A stretch of DNA of 64,000 nt from the NCBI RefSeq assembly GCF_007097265.1, contig NZ_VJZP01000011.1, forward strand, positions 46,697 to 110,696, given 5' to 3'. This stretch comes from Flavobacterium gawalongense (GTDB lineage Bacteria > Bacteroidota > Bacteroidia > Flavobacteriales > Flavobacteriaceae). Under the pieces are notes generated by a model. That model saw only the letters and a program-made list of their open reading frames with translations. It had not been told where the DNA came from and did not search any database. Made by a program: the position numbers and the translations under genes. Of this stretch, positions 36,796 to 46,821 are shown one piece after another (positions within the stretch are counted from its first letter, which is position 1; every line of letters begins with the position of its first letter).

Positions 36796-39632
36796 TGAAT
36801 ATAGATTTTAAATGTAGTTCCTATATTAGGTTCACTTTCCACGGTTATATTTCCACCCATGGCATCAATTTGATTTTTTGTAATAAATAGACCAATTCCT
36901 TTTGAATCTACATTGTTACTAAATGTTTTGTACATCCCGAAAATCTTATCTGCATTTCTCACAAGGTCAATCCCAACTCCATTGTCAGAAATTTGAAGCA
37001 CTTTCATATCGTTTTCCACAGACCATTTTATTATTATAATTGGTTTACGTTCCGGATGGCTGTATCGAATAGAATTAGAAATAATATTGTAAAGTATACT
37101 CTCCAGATAGGCTGGATTATAATTTATGATTACATCCTTTGGCATGATCGTAGAAATAGAAACCTCTTTAGAGGTTATTTGTTCGTTAAGTACATTTTGG
37201 ACTGTATTTATATAGTGTTGCAAGTTTAAAGGTTCGGAAACTAAACCAATATTATTGCGAATATTGATGACTTCGTTCAAATGAAACATTGTTTCATTAA
37301 GTGAATTAGAGACAGATTTCAATAATTGCATCATCTGTTCTTTTTCTTCTGCCGATTCAGAAGATTCAATCAAAGCCATGATAGATGCAATATTACTGGT
37401 ATGTGATCTTAAATTATGGGAAACAATATAGGAAAAATTAAGGAGTCTTTTATTTTGTTCCGTGACTAAATTGAAGGAATTATTCAAATCTTTTTCGGCT
37501 TCTTTTGTTTTGGTGATATCAATCATAATACCACGTAAACTCTCTGCTTTACCATTTTCAAAAACAACATTTACAATATCTCTTAGCCAAATAACAGCTC
37601 CGTTCTTAGCAACCATTCGATATTCAAAATCATGATTTAAATTGGCATTAGTTTTTGACTTACAATAATTTTGAACCCATTCTCTGTCTTCAGGATAAAT
37701 ATGGTCTGCCCAAAAAGTAGTATTTGCCAACCATTCCTCTGGGGTATACCCCAATATGTTTTCTACTTTTTTACTGATAAAAGAAAAACTAAAGGTTTTA
37801 ATATCACATTCCCAAACAATTCCGTCAATGGTATTAATCAGTGATTCTACTCTTTGTTTTGTATTGAGTATCATTTTTTCGGTAGCCCTGCGCTCCGTAA
37901 TATCCTCTGTAGAAACGATAATCCGTTCGAATGTTTTTCTATAGCCTCGAATTACATTCCATCTTAAATTAACATCACGATATTCTCCTTCAGCATTTTT
38001 TATTTTGGAGTTTATTATAAATTGTTTTTTACCTTGAGTAACTGCGATTAAATGTTTAATGAAATCATCCGCAGATTTGAAATCAAGTAGTTTAGATTTG
38101 TTTTCAATTAATTCTTCTTTGGTTTTGACCTTATGAAGCTTAAGACATGCATTATTGACATCAATTACTTTAACTAAAGAACTGCATTTATTTACCACAT
38201 CTGGATGGCTGTAAAAGTAGTTAGAAACGATTTCTTTATTTTTATTTATTAGATCCAACTCCTCCAGATAATTTTTAACTTCAGAGAAATCTTCTTCTCT
38301 TAAAGGAAGGGGTGAGTCATCAAATAAACTTTTAAACCGTGTTTCAGTTTTTTTGATTAATTCTTTGGCTTCTTTTTTTAACGAAATGTCTTCGACAATT
38401 GCGATATGAGAGGTTACCTTTTCATTTATTTTCCAAAGCGGTGACACAGTAAGATTTATCCAGACAACATTGCCTAATTTTGTCACATATCGTTTTTCCA
38501 TAGAATACGATCTAATTTGTCCTTTTCTTAGTTTTTCTAAATTTATTAAATCTTCTTCTAAATCATCGGGGTATGTTATGGATTGAAAATTTTTCCCTTT
38601 CATTTCCTGATGTGAATATCCTAACAAGTGGCAATATTGTTTATTAATCTCAATAAAATTACCGGAATAGGAATCTATATAGGCGATTCCCACAGCTGCC
38701 TGATCAAAAATGGCCTCAAACTTTATCTCTGAATTCAAAAGTTTTGTTGCCTGCGTATTTACTAAAGACTGTAATTCTTCCGGTATTTTTAAAAGAGTGT
38801 ATATCAAAACACCAAAAAGAGCAGCTAAAATAAGTCCGATAAGTCCAGGAATTAAAATTTGGTAGTAAAGATAATTTTGGTGTTTCGATATTAGATACAA
38901 TTTCCAGTCACCATCTGGAATAAATGTAGAGATGTTATATTTTTTAGAAAAATCACTTTTATTAGGTAAGTAAAAAATTTCCTTTTGATTAGCCGTATTT
39001 TTCTTTGAAAACTGAAAGTAGTATTTTGAATCGTCGACCTTGTTAATCCCTGAAGATTTCAATAAGGTTTCTAATTTAATGATAACAGCTGAAAAGCCCC
39101 AAAAATTATTATTCCTAAAAACGGGAAATCTGCCCACAATTCCCATTCCGCCTTGTTTTAATTTTAACGGACCGGCAAAATACATCTTTTGAGTTTCAAT
39201 AGATTTTAAAGCTTCTTTTTTGAGATAAGGAGCCGTTAAAATATTTAAATTTAGTGCTGCTTCATTTCCTTCCTTTGGATAAATATACTTTATCACTCCA
39301 TTAGGTACCAATTGAACTGCACTAATACTGGTATTTGATTCCATCAGTTTTTTACCTACATAATCAAAATTTTCCGGAACGCCTTTGTCATCAATTGTTA
39401 GTGCAAGTGTTAGCGTGGTGGTATAACAGTTTTTAAGTGATTGCTCAATGTTTTGATGAACAACATGAAGGATATTATTCATTTCTCGTTGCTCATCTTC
39501 TTTTATGAGTTGATACTGCTGCGAGACAATAAAACCTGCAATATAGCTTAGTAATAGGAACGTAAAGAACCCTGTAGTTTTTGGTTTGTTTAAGAACCAA
39601 CTGATGAATTTAGGGTATTTTTTGTTATCCAT
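36792..39632 (-). CDS. CHASE-PAS-PAS-PAS sensor histidine kinase
   Basis: A 946-residue membrane kinase. Transmembrane helix (about 17-35), periplasmic CHASE domain (about 60-260), second helix (about 262-285), three PAS domains with PAC-like ends (about 300-420, 450-575, 590-710), HisKA-type dimerisation helix with phospho-acceptor His in FSYIVSHNLRSHTSN (near 735), and a HATPase domain (about 830-945: NGVGIDLV, GIGLFITKNQID). The CHASE ligand is unknown. Operon with the receiver gene downstream. Confidence 0.95.
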   Translation of the reverse strand: MDNKKYPKFISWFLNKPKTTGFFTFLLLSYIAGFIVSQQYQLIKEDEQREMNNILHVVHQNIEQSLKNCYTTTLTLALTIDDKGVPENFDYVGKKLMESNTSISAVQLVPNGVIKYIYPKEGNEAALNLNILTAPYLKKEALKSIETQKMYFAGPLKLKQGGMGIVGRFPVFRNNNFWGFSAVIIKLETLLKSSGINKVDDSKYYFQFSKKNTANQKEIFYLPNKSDFSKKYNISTFIPDGDWKLYLISKHQNYLYYQILIPGLIGLILAALFGVLIYTLLKIPEELQSLVNTQATKLLNSEIKFEAIFDQAAVGIAYIDSYSGNFIEINKQYCHLLGYSHQEMKGKNFQSITYPDDLEEDLINLEKLRKGQIRSYSMEKRYVTKLGNVVWINLTVSPLWKINEKVTSHIAIVEDISLKKEAKELIKKTETRFKSLFDDSPLPLREEDFSEVKNYLEELDLINKNKEIVSNYFYSHPDVVNKCSSLVKVIDVNNACLKLHKVKTKEELIENKSKLLDFKSADDFIKHLIAVTQGKKQFIINSKIKNAEGEYRDVNLRWNVIRGYRKTFERIIVSTEDITERRATEKMILNTKQRVESLINTIDGIVWECDIKTFSFSFISKKVENILGYTPEEWLANTTFWADHIYPEDREWVQNYCKSKTNANLNHDFEYRMVAKNGAVIWLRDIVNVVFENGKAESLRGIMIDITKTKEAEKDLNNSFNLVTEQNKRLLNFSYIVSHNLRSHTSNIASIMALIESSESAEEKEQMMQLLKSVSNSLNETMFHLNEVINIRNNIGLVSEPLNLQHYINTVQNVLNEQITSKEVSISTIMPKDVIINYNPAYLESILYNIISNSIRYSHPERKPIIIIKWSVENDMKVLQISDNGVGIDLVRNADKIFGMYKTFSNNVDSKGIGLFITKNQIDAMGGNITVESEPNIGTTFKIYIQ

Positions 39633-40008
39633 TTATGCTATTTGGAAAGATTGAATAAGGTTAGTTCTTTAAAAAATAAATGTATAAAAAAAATAGTATA
39701 AGTGCATAGTATTTTTTTTATTATAGTTATATTCTTAATTTTTAACCTGTTAAAATGTTTTTTTAGGATAAACAATACTTATTGGAATATCATATTTGAG
39801 ATAAAAACTAATAATTGCAAAAAAAAGTATCTCGACTTGTAATGAATTTCAAATAAAATTAGAAGCAATACTGTGCCAAATTAAATTGACTATTATTTAA
39901 AAGAAATAAATTATCAAATTAAAAACAATTTGAATTTCAATAAATAACCCGAACTTTGCATAAGTTTTTGAATCAGCTAATTGATTTGATAATTAAAAGA
40001 AAAAGACA
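39633..40008. other. 376-bp gene-free stretch, AT-rich
   Basis: No ORF with coding features and no strong hairpin was seen. It separates the kinase from the small plus-strand genes and probably holds both promoters. Confidence 0.4.
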
Positions 40009-40161
40009 ATGAGTAGAAATAACGAAAGAAACATAAAAAAGCACAACGATAAATTGCATAAAGCGCAGGATAAAGTAAAACAAGCTGAAATGCTGCGAAA
40101 GGAAAAATTAAAGCAAATTGTAAAGAAGTTCAATGAAAACAAACCATTAGGGAATAATTAA
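40009..40161 (+). CDS. Small basic hypothetical protein (50 aa)
   Basis: Starts ATG at 40009 (MSRNNERNIKKHNDKLHKAQ) and ends NENKPLGNN. It is Lys-rich with a helical central part (DKVKQAEMLRKEKLKQIVKK), likely nucleic-acid or ribosome associated by charge alone. 10 bp before the next gene, which suggests co-transcription. Confidence 0.55.
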   Translation: MSRNNERNIKKHNDKLHKAQDKVKQAEMLRKEKLKQIVKKFNENKPLGNN

Positions 40162-40171
40162 ACGACACATC

Positions 40172-40402
40172 ATGGAAAAAAATAAATTCAGCGAACTAAA
40201 AAATGGTGTTCAGGAAATAATAAATTTCATAGCCAGTAAAAATGCTAGAGAAGCTAACAATAAATTAGTAGAAGTTAGTGAGCAATTAGATGAGTTACTG
40301 GATTTTGCCGAAGAGGATGATGACCTTATCGAGATTAGCAAATATCAAGTTTTATTGAATCAATTACAACAAAGAATAATTGCGCTTGACGGACAATTAT
40401 AG
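40172..40402 (+). CDS. Small acidic helical hypothetical protein (76 aa)
   Basis: Helical protein (ELKNGVQEIINFIASKNARE, then a run of acidic residues near 45-55). No family recognised. Middle gene of a short plus-strand run with the 50-residue protein and the YchJ-like gene. Confidence 0.6.
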   Translation: MEKNKFSELKNGVQEIINFIASKNAREANNKLVEVSEQLDELLDFAEEDDDLIEISKYQVLLNQLQQRIIALDGQL

Positions 40403-40432
40403 CTGACGCAAATTATTAGATTTTTATATAAA

Positions 40433-40816
40433 ATGGTTCCGAAAAAATGCTATTGCGGTTCTCTGAAAAACTTTGACGAGTGTTGTGAGCCTTTTATTAA
40501 TAAAACAAAAATTGCACCAACAGCTTTAGAATTAATGCGTTCGCGTTATTCAGCTTATGCAACTCATAAAGTAGATTATTTGTTAGCTACAACACATATT
40601 TATCAAAGAGGATACTATTCTAAAAACGAAATTTTAAAATGGGCAACTTCAAATCAATGGTTGCAATTAGAAATTATAAATGCTACCGAGAATACGGTGG
40701 AATTTAAAGCCTATTTTTTAGATAGTAATTCTCAAAAACAAATTCATCACGAACTTTCTACTTTCAAACTCGAAAATGGAAGTTGGTTTTATGTGGATGG
40801 AAAATTTTTTAATTAG
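40433..40816 (+). CDS. YchJ-family (UPF0225) protein with SEC-C-type zinc motif
   Basis: A 127-residue protein. The N-terminal CYCGS..FDECCEP is a SEC-C-like metal-binding motif, and ELMRSRYSAYATHKVDYLLA begins the NTF2-like YchJ domain. Family function unknown. Confidence 0.85.
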   Translation: MVPKKCYCGSLKNFDECCEPFINKTKIAPTALELMRSRYSAYATHKVDYLLATTHIYQRGYYSKNEILKWATSNQWLQLEIINATENTVEFKAYFLDSNSQKQIHHELSTFKLENGSWFYVDGKFFN

Positions 40817-40924
40817 TTTCCTCTTTTAATAAAAACCTCCTAAATCTTGTCTCCATAGTTTTTAACTAAAAATTAATAAACGTTTGTCTAGAGTGCATTT
40901 TAAAATGATGTAATTTTAAAGTCT

Positions 40925-42043
40925 ATGAAAAATGACAATAAAAAAGGATTTTATTTCAAGCAATACGAAGCCCCATTTCAGTCTCCGTTTGATAAACTCT
41001 TTGCGGTTTTCAAAGAATTAATCACGCATACTTCGGGAGATTTTGATGAAGCAATCGACTGGTTGCGAGAATTGGACAAAGAATATAAACTCACCGATGA
41101 ACATTATACCATTGATGATTTTATTGAAGATTTAAAGAAAAAAGGCTACATCCGCGATGAACTCAAAGACGATGGAACTTCAGGAATTGGAATTACTGCC
41201 AAAACGGAGCGTGCCATTCGACAACAGGCTTTAGATACTATTTTTGGTGACTTAAAACGTTCCGGAAGCGGCAATCACAAAACCAAACATTCCGGAAACG
41301 GTGACGAACATACCGGTGAATTTAGGGAATTTCATTTTGGTGATGGATTAGAACGAATTTCCTTGACAGAAAGTTTGCGTAATGCCCAAATCAATAATGG
41401 TGTGGATGGTTTTATGCTAACTGAAAATGATTTGGTTGTCGAAGAAACGCAGTACAAATCCCAAATGAGTACGGTTTTAATGATTGACATCAGCCACAGT
41501 ATGATTTTGTATGGGGAAGACCGGATTACTCCTGCTAAAAAAGTGGCAATGGCTCTGGTAGAATTGATTACAACGCGTTACCCAAAAGATACTTTAGATA
41601 TTTTGGTTTTCGGGAATGATGCCTGGACGATAGCCATTAGGGATTTACCGTATTTAAAAGTAGGGCCATATCACACCAATACTGTGGCCGGATTACAATT
41701 GGCTATGGATATACTTCGCAGAAAACGAAACACCAACAAACAGATTTTCATGATTACCGATGGAAAGCCAAGTTGTGTTCGGGAGAAAGACGGTTCCTAT
41801 TATATGAATAGCAACGGTCTGGACGAATATATTGTTGATAAATGTTACAATCAGGCGCAACAAGCCCGAAAATTACATATTCCCATAACCACTTTTATGA
41901 TTGCCAATGATCCGTATTTGCAGCAATTTGTCAACCGTTTTACCGAAGCAAATCAGGGAAAAGCGTTTTATACCGGATTGAAAGGACTTGGAGAAATGAT
42001 TTTTGAAGATTATGAAACGAATCGTAAAAAAAGAATAAAATAA
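40925..42043 (+). CDS. VWA-domain protein (MIDAS)
   Basis: A 372-residue cytosolic protein. Residues 1-180 are a helical, poorly conserved N-terminal region. The VWA domain (about 180-365) has the MIDAS motif DISHS in VLMIDISHSMILYG, then ITDGKPS. It forms a pair with the MoxR-type AAA+ gene 41 bp downstream. Such pairs act as metal-insertase or assembly chaperones for multisubunit enzymes; the client here is not known. Confidence 0.88.
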   Translation: MKNDNKKGFYFKQYEAPFQSPFDKLFAVFKELITHTSGDFDEAIDWLRELDKEYKLTDEHYTIDDFIEDLKKKGYIRDELKDDGTSGIGITAKTERAIRQQALDTIFGDLKRSGSGNHKTKHSGNGDEHTGEFREFHFGDGLERISLTESLRNAQINNGVDGFMLTENDLVVEETQYKSQMSTVLMIDISHSMILYGEDRITPAKKVAMALVELITTRYPKDTLDILVFGNDAWTIAIRDLPYLKVGPYHTNTVAGLQLAMDILRRKRNTNKQIFMITDGKPSCVREKDGSYYMNSNGLDEYIVDKCYNQAQQARKLHIPITTFMIANDPYLQQFVNRFTEANQGKAFYTGLKGLGEMIFEDYETNRKKRIK

Positions 42044-42084
42044 AGGACTAAAGAAAAGATACAAGAAGAAAGACAATTTGCAAC

Positions 42085-43548
42085 ATGAAAATAGAAAATA
42101 TAAAAACACTTGGAGAATTAAAAAAATCAGGTTACGAAAGCAAAAGCATTAAGGATGAATTGCGTTCCAACCTTAGAGAAAAAATAAAATCAGGGAAATC
42201 TACTTTTGAAGGTGTTCATGGATTTGAGAATACCGTAATTCCAGAATTGGAACGAGCCATTTTATCGCGTCACAACATCAATTTGTTAGGTCTTCGCGGT
42301 CAAGCCAAAACTAGATTAGCACGTAAAATGATTGAATTGCTGGACGAATACATTCCGTTTGTTAGCGGTTCAGAAATTAATGATGATCCGCTGCAGCCAA
42401 TTTCGCGTTACGCAAAAGATGTAATTGCTGCCAAAGGGGATGAAACACCAATTTCCTGGCTACACAGAAGCGACCGTTTTTTCGAAAAATTAGCCACGCC
42501 GGATGTTACCGTTGCCGATTTGATAGGTGATGTGGATCCCATAAAAGCAGCCAATTTGAAATTGTCGTATGCGGATGATCGAGTGATTCATTTTGGGATG
42601 ATTCCAAGAGCGAATCGTTCTATTTTTGTAATTAATGAATTACCCGATTTACAGGCACGAATTCAAGTGGCTTTGTTTAATATTCTACAAGAAGGCGATA
42701 TCCAAATTCGAGGTTTCAAATTGCGAATGCCACTCGATATGCAATTTGTGTTCACCGCAAACCCTGAAGATTATACGAATCGTGGAAGTATTGTAACGCC
42801 ATTAAAAGATAGAATTGGTTCCCAAATTTTGACGCATTACCCCGAAACCATTAAAATCGCAAGAACCATTACAGAACAGGAAGCAAAATTAGATCCAGCA
42901 CAAAGTGATATGGTTTACGTGCCTTCGCTAGCGAGAGATTTATTGGAACAAATTAGTTTTGAAGCAAGAGAAAGTGAATACATTGATAACAAAAGTGGCG
43001 TAAGTGCCAGATTGAGTATTACCGCTTTAGAGAATTTATTAAGTACAGCGGAGCGTCGTGCATTGAAGTCCGGAGAAGACAAAACCACCTTACGATTATC
43101 TGATTTTATGGGGATTATTCCTGCTATTACCGGAAAAGTGGAATTAGTTTATGAAGGAGAGCAGGAGGGAGCAGCCGTTGTGGCACAATATTTATTAGGT
43201 GATGCGATTCATACTTTCTTCCCTGCCTATTTTCCAAAAATTGAAAAACTACAAAAACAAGACGAGAAAACGCCTTATACGGATATCGTCGAATGGTTTT
43301 TTGCCGAAAGTGGTTTCGAATTATTAGACGATTGTTCTGATGAAGAATATGAAAGAATCCTGGGAAGCATTGTTCCGCTTGAAGTTTTAATCAAGAAATA
43401 CCAACCGCAACTGGAAAAAGAAGATAAATTCTTCATGAAAGAATTTATTCTTTGGGGCTTGGTGGAATACAAAAAACTGAGCAAAGACCGCTTTTCCGAA
43501 GGCTATCAGTTTAAGGATATTTACGGTAGCTTTATCAGTAAATTATAA
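42085..43548 (+). CDS. MoxR-type AAA+ ATPase
   Basis: A 487-residue AAA+ protein. Walker A GLRGQAKTR (about residue 67), Walker B in SIFVINELPDL (about 172), followed by VFTANPEDYTNRG (sensor 1) and the Mg-chelatase-like lid. The helical C-terminal part (about 340-487) is long. It partners the VWA protein just upstream in the usual VWA-MoxR order. A terminator lies at 43554. Confidence 0.9.
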   Translation: MKIENIKTLGELKKSGYESKSIKDELRSNLREKIKSGKSTFEGVHGFENTVIPELERAILSRHNINLLGLRGQAKTRLARKMIELLDEYIPFVSGSEINDDPLQPISRYAKDVIAAKGDETPISWLHRSDRFFEKLATPDVTVADLIGDVDPIKAANLKLSYADDRVIHFGMIPRANRSIFVINELPDLQARIQVALFNILQEGDIQIRGFKLRMPLDMQFVFTANPEDYTNRGSIVTPLKDRIGSQILTHYPETIKIARTITEQEAKLDPAQSDMVYVPSLARDLLEQISFEARESEYIDNKSGVSARLSITALENLLSTAERRALKSGEDKTTLRLSDFMGIIPAITGKVELVYEGEQEGAAVVAQYLLGDAIHTFFPAYFPKIEKLQKQDEKTPYTDIVEWFFAESGFELLDDCSDEEYERILGSIVPLEVLIKKYQPQLEKEDKFFMKEFILWGLVEYKKLSKDRFSEGYQFKDIYGSFISKL

Positions 43549-43553
43549 AGTAT

Positions 43554-43588
43554 TAAAAGGGTTTGGAATTGATTTCTAAGCCCTTTTT
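43554..43588 (+). terminator. Terminator of the VWA-MoxR operon
   Basis: AAAAGGG / CCCTTTT with flanking TT/AA and T-run. Confidence 0.7.
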
Positions 43589-43720
43589 AAATTTGGATTA
43601 TCTTTTTCAAAACACAAAAATTAGAAAGAAATAATTTTATTTATTTCATAATGAGGTAGTAACGGTTTTATTTAGTCTACCTTGTCCCGTTGGCAGTCTA
43701 TGCAGTCAATGAAAACAGAC

Positions 43721-44314
43721 ATGAAAAATAGCTTTGAAGCTTTGATTGCTACTTATATTGAAAATAAGGTAGGCATATCCGAACATTTTTTGAGCACCGA
43801 TTTGGCTAACAATTTAAAACAAAACCTACTTACTTTGAATCAGGACAGCTTATTGATGGCTGCAGGAATCGGGAATTCTGAGAAACTTTCTTATGATGGT
43901 GCGATACGTAGCGATTCAATTTATTGGCTTGACAAAAAACACAACAACGCATTCGAAAATGAATTCTTTGCTCAAATAGAAGAATTTATTCTTTATCTGA
44001 ATCAAAGTTGTTACGCGGGAATAACGGGCTATGAATTTCATTATTCGTTGTATGAATCAGGTGATTTTTATCTAAAACATTTGGATCAATTCAAGAATAA
44101 TCCCAGCCGAAAATACTCTATGATTAGTTATTTAAACAGTAATTGGAAAGAAAGTGACGGTGGCGAATTGCTAATTCATCAATTGAATAATAATCAGAAA
44201 ATTTCGCCTACTCAGGGTAAAACCGTTTTCTTCAAGAGTGACGAATTAGTTCATGAAGTTTTGGTAACTCAAAATACCAGAATGAGCATTACGGGATGGT
44301 TGAAGAGTGATTAA
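43721..44314 (+). CDS. Fe(II)/2-oxoglutarate-dependent oxygenase (prolyl 4-hydroxylase-like)
   Basis: A 197-residue enzyme. The metal facial triad is His and Asp in YLKHLDQF plus the distal His in DELVHEVL. The 2-oxoglutarate-binding Arg is in TRMSITGW. Start codons at 43700, 43709 and 43721 are all in frame; 43721 (MKNSFEAL) is my choice. Substrate unknown; a PKHD-type hydroxylase acting on a protein is possible. Confidence 0.8.
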   Translation: MKNSFEALIATYIENKVGISEHFLSTDLANNLKQNLLTLNQDSLLMAAGIGNSEKLSYDGAIRSDSIYWLDKKHNNAFENEFFAQIEEFILYLNQSCYAGITGYEFHYSLYESGDFYLKHLDQFKNNPSRKYSMISYLNSNWKESDGGELLIHQLNNNQKISPTQGKTVFFKSDELVHEVLVTQNTRMSITGWLKSD

Positions 44315-44515
44315 TTCATTATTTCAATTAGAATTTGGATAAAAACACGTACTTCATAACTATTTTATAAAATAATTCAAGTTTTTGATTTTTAGTTACT
44401 TAAAAATAGTGAGCTTTGTATCTAGTTTGCAGACTTAGCAATTTAAGAAATAGATTTCCAGTATTAAATTATGGTGTTGTAACGGTGTTAAATAGTAATT
44501 TAAACAGTTATCAAA

Positions 44516-45088
44516 ATGTCAATAGCTAATTTGTATGATAAAAATATCTTTTGTCTAGAGGGCGATTGGGAATCTGATTTGCGTAAAAAAAGTTCGGTGC
44601 AAAGTGCCTTGCAATTATTGGAGGCGAACCTCGAGATTGCCACCATTTATAAAACCTGTTCCACCTACGAAGAATTTTGTAACCGCTTGTTTACACTCAC
44701 TAGAGATAAAAGAATCTATAAGAAATATTCCATTATTTATTTGGCATTTCATGGCAGAAAAAACAAAATCCAAATTGGCGATGACCATTATACATTGGAT
44801 CAGATAGGAAACCAATTTGAAAATGTATTACAAGATAAAATTCTTCATTTTGGAAGTTGCAAAACATTATTTATCGAGGAAAAAAAAGCAATGGAATTTT
44901 TACATAAAACAGGCGCTTTGGCCATTTCGGGATATGCAAAAAATATAGATTTTATTTCCAGTACCGTGTTTGATGTTTTGTATTTTGAGATGTGTCAAAA
45001 TTATGTAGAGATGGAAGCTATTGAAAGAAACATGCTCAAGAACTATAAAGAGCTTTGCGAAGCATTGGATTTTAAGATTTATTATTGA
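44516..45088 (+). CDS. Caspase-fold (CHAT-like, DUF6642-like) protein
   Basis: A 190-residue protein with the two hallmarks of a caspase-like peptidase: His79 in IIYLAFHGRKNK and Cys115 in ILHFGSCKTLF, in the order and spacing of a His-Cys dyad. N- and C-terminal helices surround the core. No signal peptide, no fused sensor domain and no obvious partner gene. Catalysis is inferred only from the dyad. The name DUF6642 is from memory. Confidence 0.6.
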   Translation: MSIANLYDKNIFCLEGDWESDLRKKSSVQSALQLLEANLEIATIYKTCSTYEEFCNRLFTLTRDKRIYKKYSIIYLAFHGRKNKIQIGDDHYTLDQIGNQFENVLQDKILHFGSCKTLFIEEKKAMEFLHKTGALAISGYAKNIDFISSTVFDVLYFEMCQNYVEMEAIERNMLKNYKELCEALDFKIYY

Positions 45089-45114
45089 GACAAAATTAAA
45101 AGCCATGTTAAGGG

Positions 45115-45675
45115 TTAAAAAAGCGTTCCCTGTATAAGTTCTGGTTGTGGATTGTTGTTGAATTTAAACGTATCGATTACAACAAACTGTTTTATATTCT
45201 CATCAAACTTTCGCAAAACAATACTGTCACACAAAAAATCTACGTCTATTGTGGTAAATAAAGCCTTAGCTCTTTCAAGGTTTTCCGGAGTTAATCTTCG
45301 CGCAATGGACAGATGTGGATCATCATTTTTTTTCATATTTCGGACACGAAGCGATTCTTGGATACGCTTCATTATGGGTTTCAAACTGTTTTTAGAAACC
45401 GCGTTAGGGGATATGAAAAATGCACCATTTGGATAGGAACCAAAGCCATTTAAAGTTACTTCAACTGGTTGCAAAGTATCACACAATCTGTCTAGTTGAT
45501 TTTTAATAATTTCAATTTCCGTATCAGTTGCTTTGAATTCACAGATGGTAATATGGCCAACAGAATTTTTACTGTGAAACCAACCTACTTCCTTTGCTAA
45601 TTGTTCTTTCATGGATTTAACCAATGAAATAATTGCTTCCGAAGGGTATATCGCAACAGAATAATCCTTTTCCAT
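45115..45675 (-). CDS. 2H phosphoesterase (LigT/2'-5' RNA ligase-like)
   Basis: A 186-residue protein with both HxT/Sx motifs: HITI at His41 and HLSI at His121. The 2H family includes RNA ligases and cyclic phosphodiesterases acting on RNA termini or nucleotides. The length fits the family. A TACTTTTG -7 box reads on the minus strand at 45706-45713. Substrate unknown. Confidence 0.85.
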   Translation of the reverse strand: MEKDYSVAIYPSEAIISLVKSMKEQLAKEVGWFHSKNSVGHITICEFKATDTEIEIIKNQLDRLCDTLQPVEVTLNGFGSYPNGAFFISPNAVSKNSLKPIMKRIQESLRVRNMKKNDDPHLSIARRLTPENLERAKALFTTIDVDFLCDSIVLRKFDENIKQFVVIDTFKFNNNPQPELIQGTLF

Positions 45676-45892
45676 ATTTTAATGATTTAAGCTTTAAGCT
45701 TTATGCAAAAGTAAGGAAATAGATATTGTCACATTCTGTACATTATATAAATCTAGGTATTGCATTCCTTTAATCCAGAATGTTTTTTATTTTAACGAGA
45801 TGATTATTTCTATTAAAAAAGCTTTTCTTTAATTTAATAAAAGAGCAATATAGAAAACATAAAATAGTAATTTTACAATCAAAATATTGTCT

Positions 45893-46747
45893 ATGTTATT
45901 TCTAATTCTAAGCATTATATGCAGTGTAACTGTAGGTGTACTATTTAAATTTTCACGCAATTATAATGTAAGTAATACACAAATCGTAGCTTCAAATTAT
46001 GTATTTGCTCTTGTACTTTGTTATTTGTTCTTCAGTCCAGATCTTAACGCTGTAGGAACGACAGTACCTTGGGGTATTTACATAACGATTGGTGTTTTGT
46101 TGCCGTCAATATTTCTTTTTCTGGCTGCATCCATAAAACACATGGGTATTGTAAAAACCGATGCTGCTCAACGACTTTCATTGTTTATACCTATTTTGGC
46201 TGCTTGGTTAATCTTCAAAGAAAATTTCAATATGTTAAAAATTGCTGCGCTTTTGGTAGGATTTCCAGCATTATTGCTCATTCTCGCTAAGCCCTCCCAA
46301 AATACAGAAAATAAATGGGTTTATCCTTTAGCAGTTTTGCTTGGCTTTGGGCTAATAGACATACTTTTTAAGCAAATTGCTTTAAATACAAGGCTGCCTT
46401 ATACAACCTCATTATTTGTGGTTTTTGGGATAGCACTGCTAATTATGGTTGCGGCTGTTATCTATGAATTGACAATCAGTAAAGTACCATTAAATATCAG
46501 AAACATTCTTTTTGGCGGTTTGGTAGGTATTTTCAACTTTGGAAATATTCTTTTCTATTTAAAAGCACATCAAGCATTTGTTCAAAATCCGTCAACTGTT
46601 TTTGCAGGGATGAATATGGGCGTAATCATTATTGGCAGCCTTGTTGGGATTTTAATTTTTAAGGAAAAATTGACCAAAATGAATTTTGCAGGTCTTTTTT
46701 TAGCTTTGATAGCAATAATTTTAATTGTAATCTCACAGACAATTTAA
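45893..46747 (+). CDS. EamA/DMT-family transporter
   Basis: A 284-residue inner-membrane protein with about ten hydrophobic helices (two EamA halves). The half-repeat RLSLFIPILAAWLIFKEN and the matching VFAGMNMGVIIIGSLVGILI, then FKEKL, show the internal duplication. Start is the ATG at about 45893 rather than the TTG two codons before. Substrate unknown. Confidence 0.85.
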   Translation: MLFLILSIICSVTVGVLFKFSRNYNVSNTQIVASNYVFALVLCYLFFSPDLNAVGTTVPWGIYITIGVLLPSIFLFLAASIKHMGIVKTDAAQRLSLFIPILAAWLIFKENFNMLKIAALLVGFPALLLILAKPSQNTENKWVYPLAVLLGFGLIDILFKQIALNTRLPYTTSLFVVFGIALLIMVAAVIYELTISKVPLNIRNILFGGLVGIFNFGNILFYLKAHQAFVQNPSTVFAGMNMGVIIIGSLVGILIFKEKLTKMNFAGLFLALIAIILIVISQTI

Positions 46748-46759
46748 AGATGCCCAAAC

Positions 46760-46799
46760 GATATATCTTCATTAACTAGTTATGTAATGAAGATGTATC
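46760..46799 (+). terminator. Hairpin after the EamA gene
   Basis: A stem of about 15 bp with one G-U pair (ATATATCTTCATTA / TAATGAAGATGTAT). There is no clear U-tract; the overlap with the end of the minus-strand gene at 46822 is small. Confidence 0.5.
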
Positions 46800-46821
46800 A
46801 TTGCATTTGGTATTACTGTGT

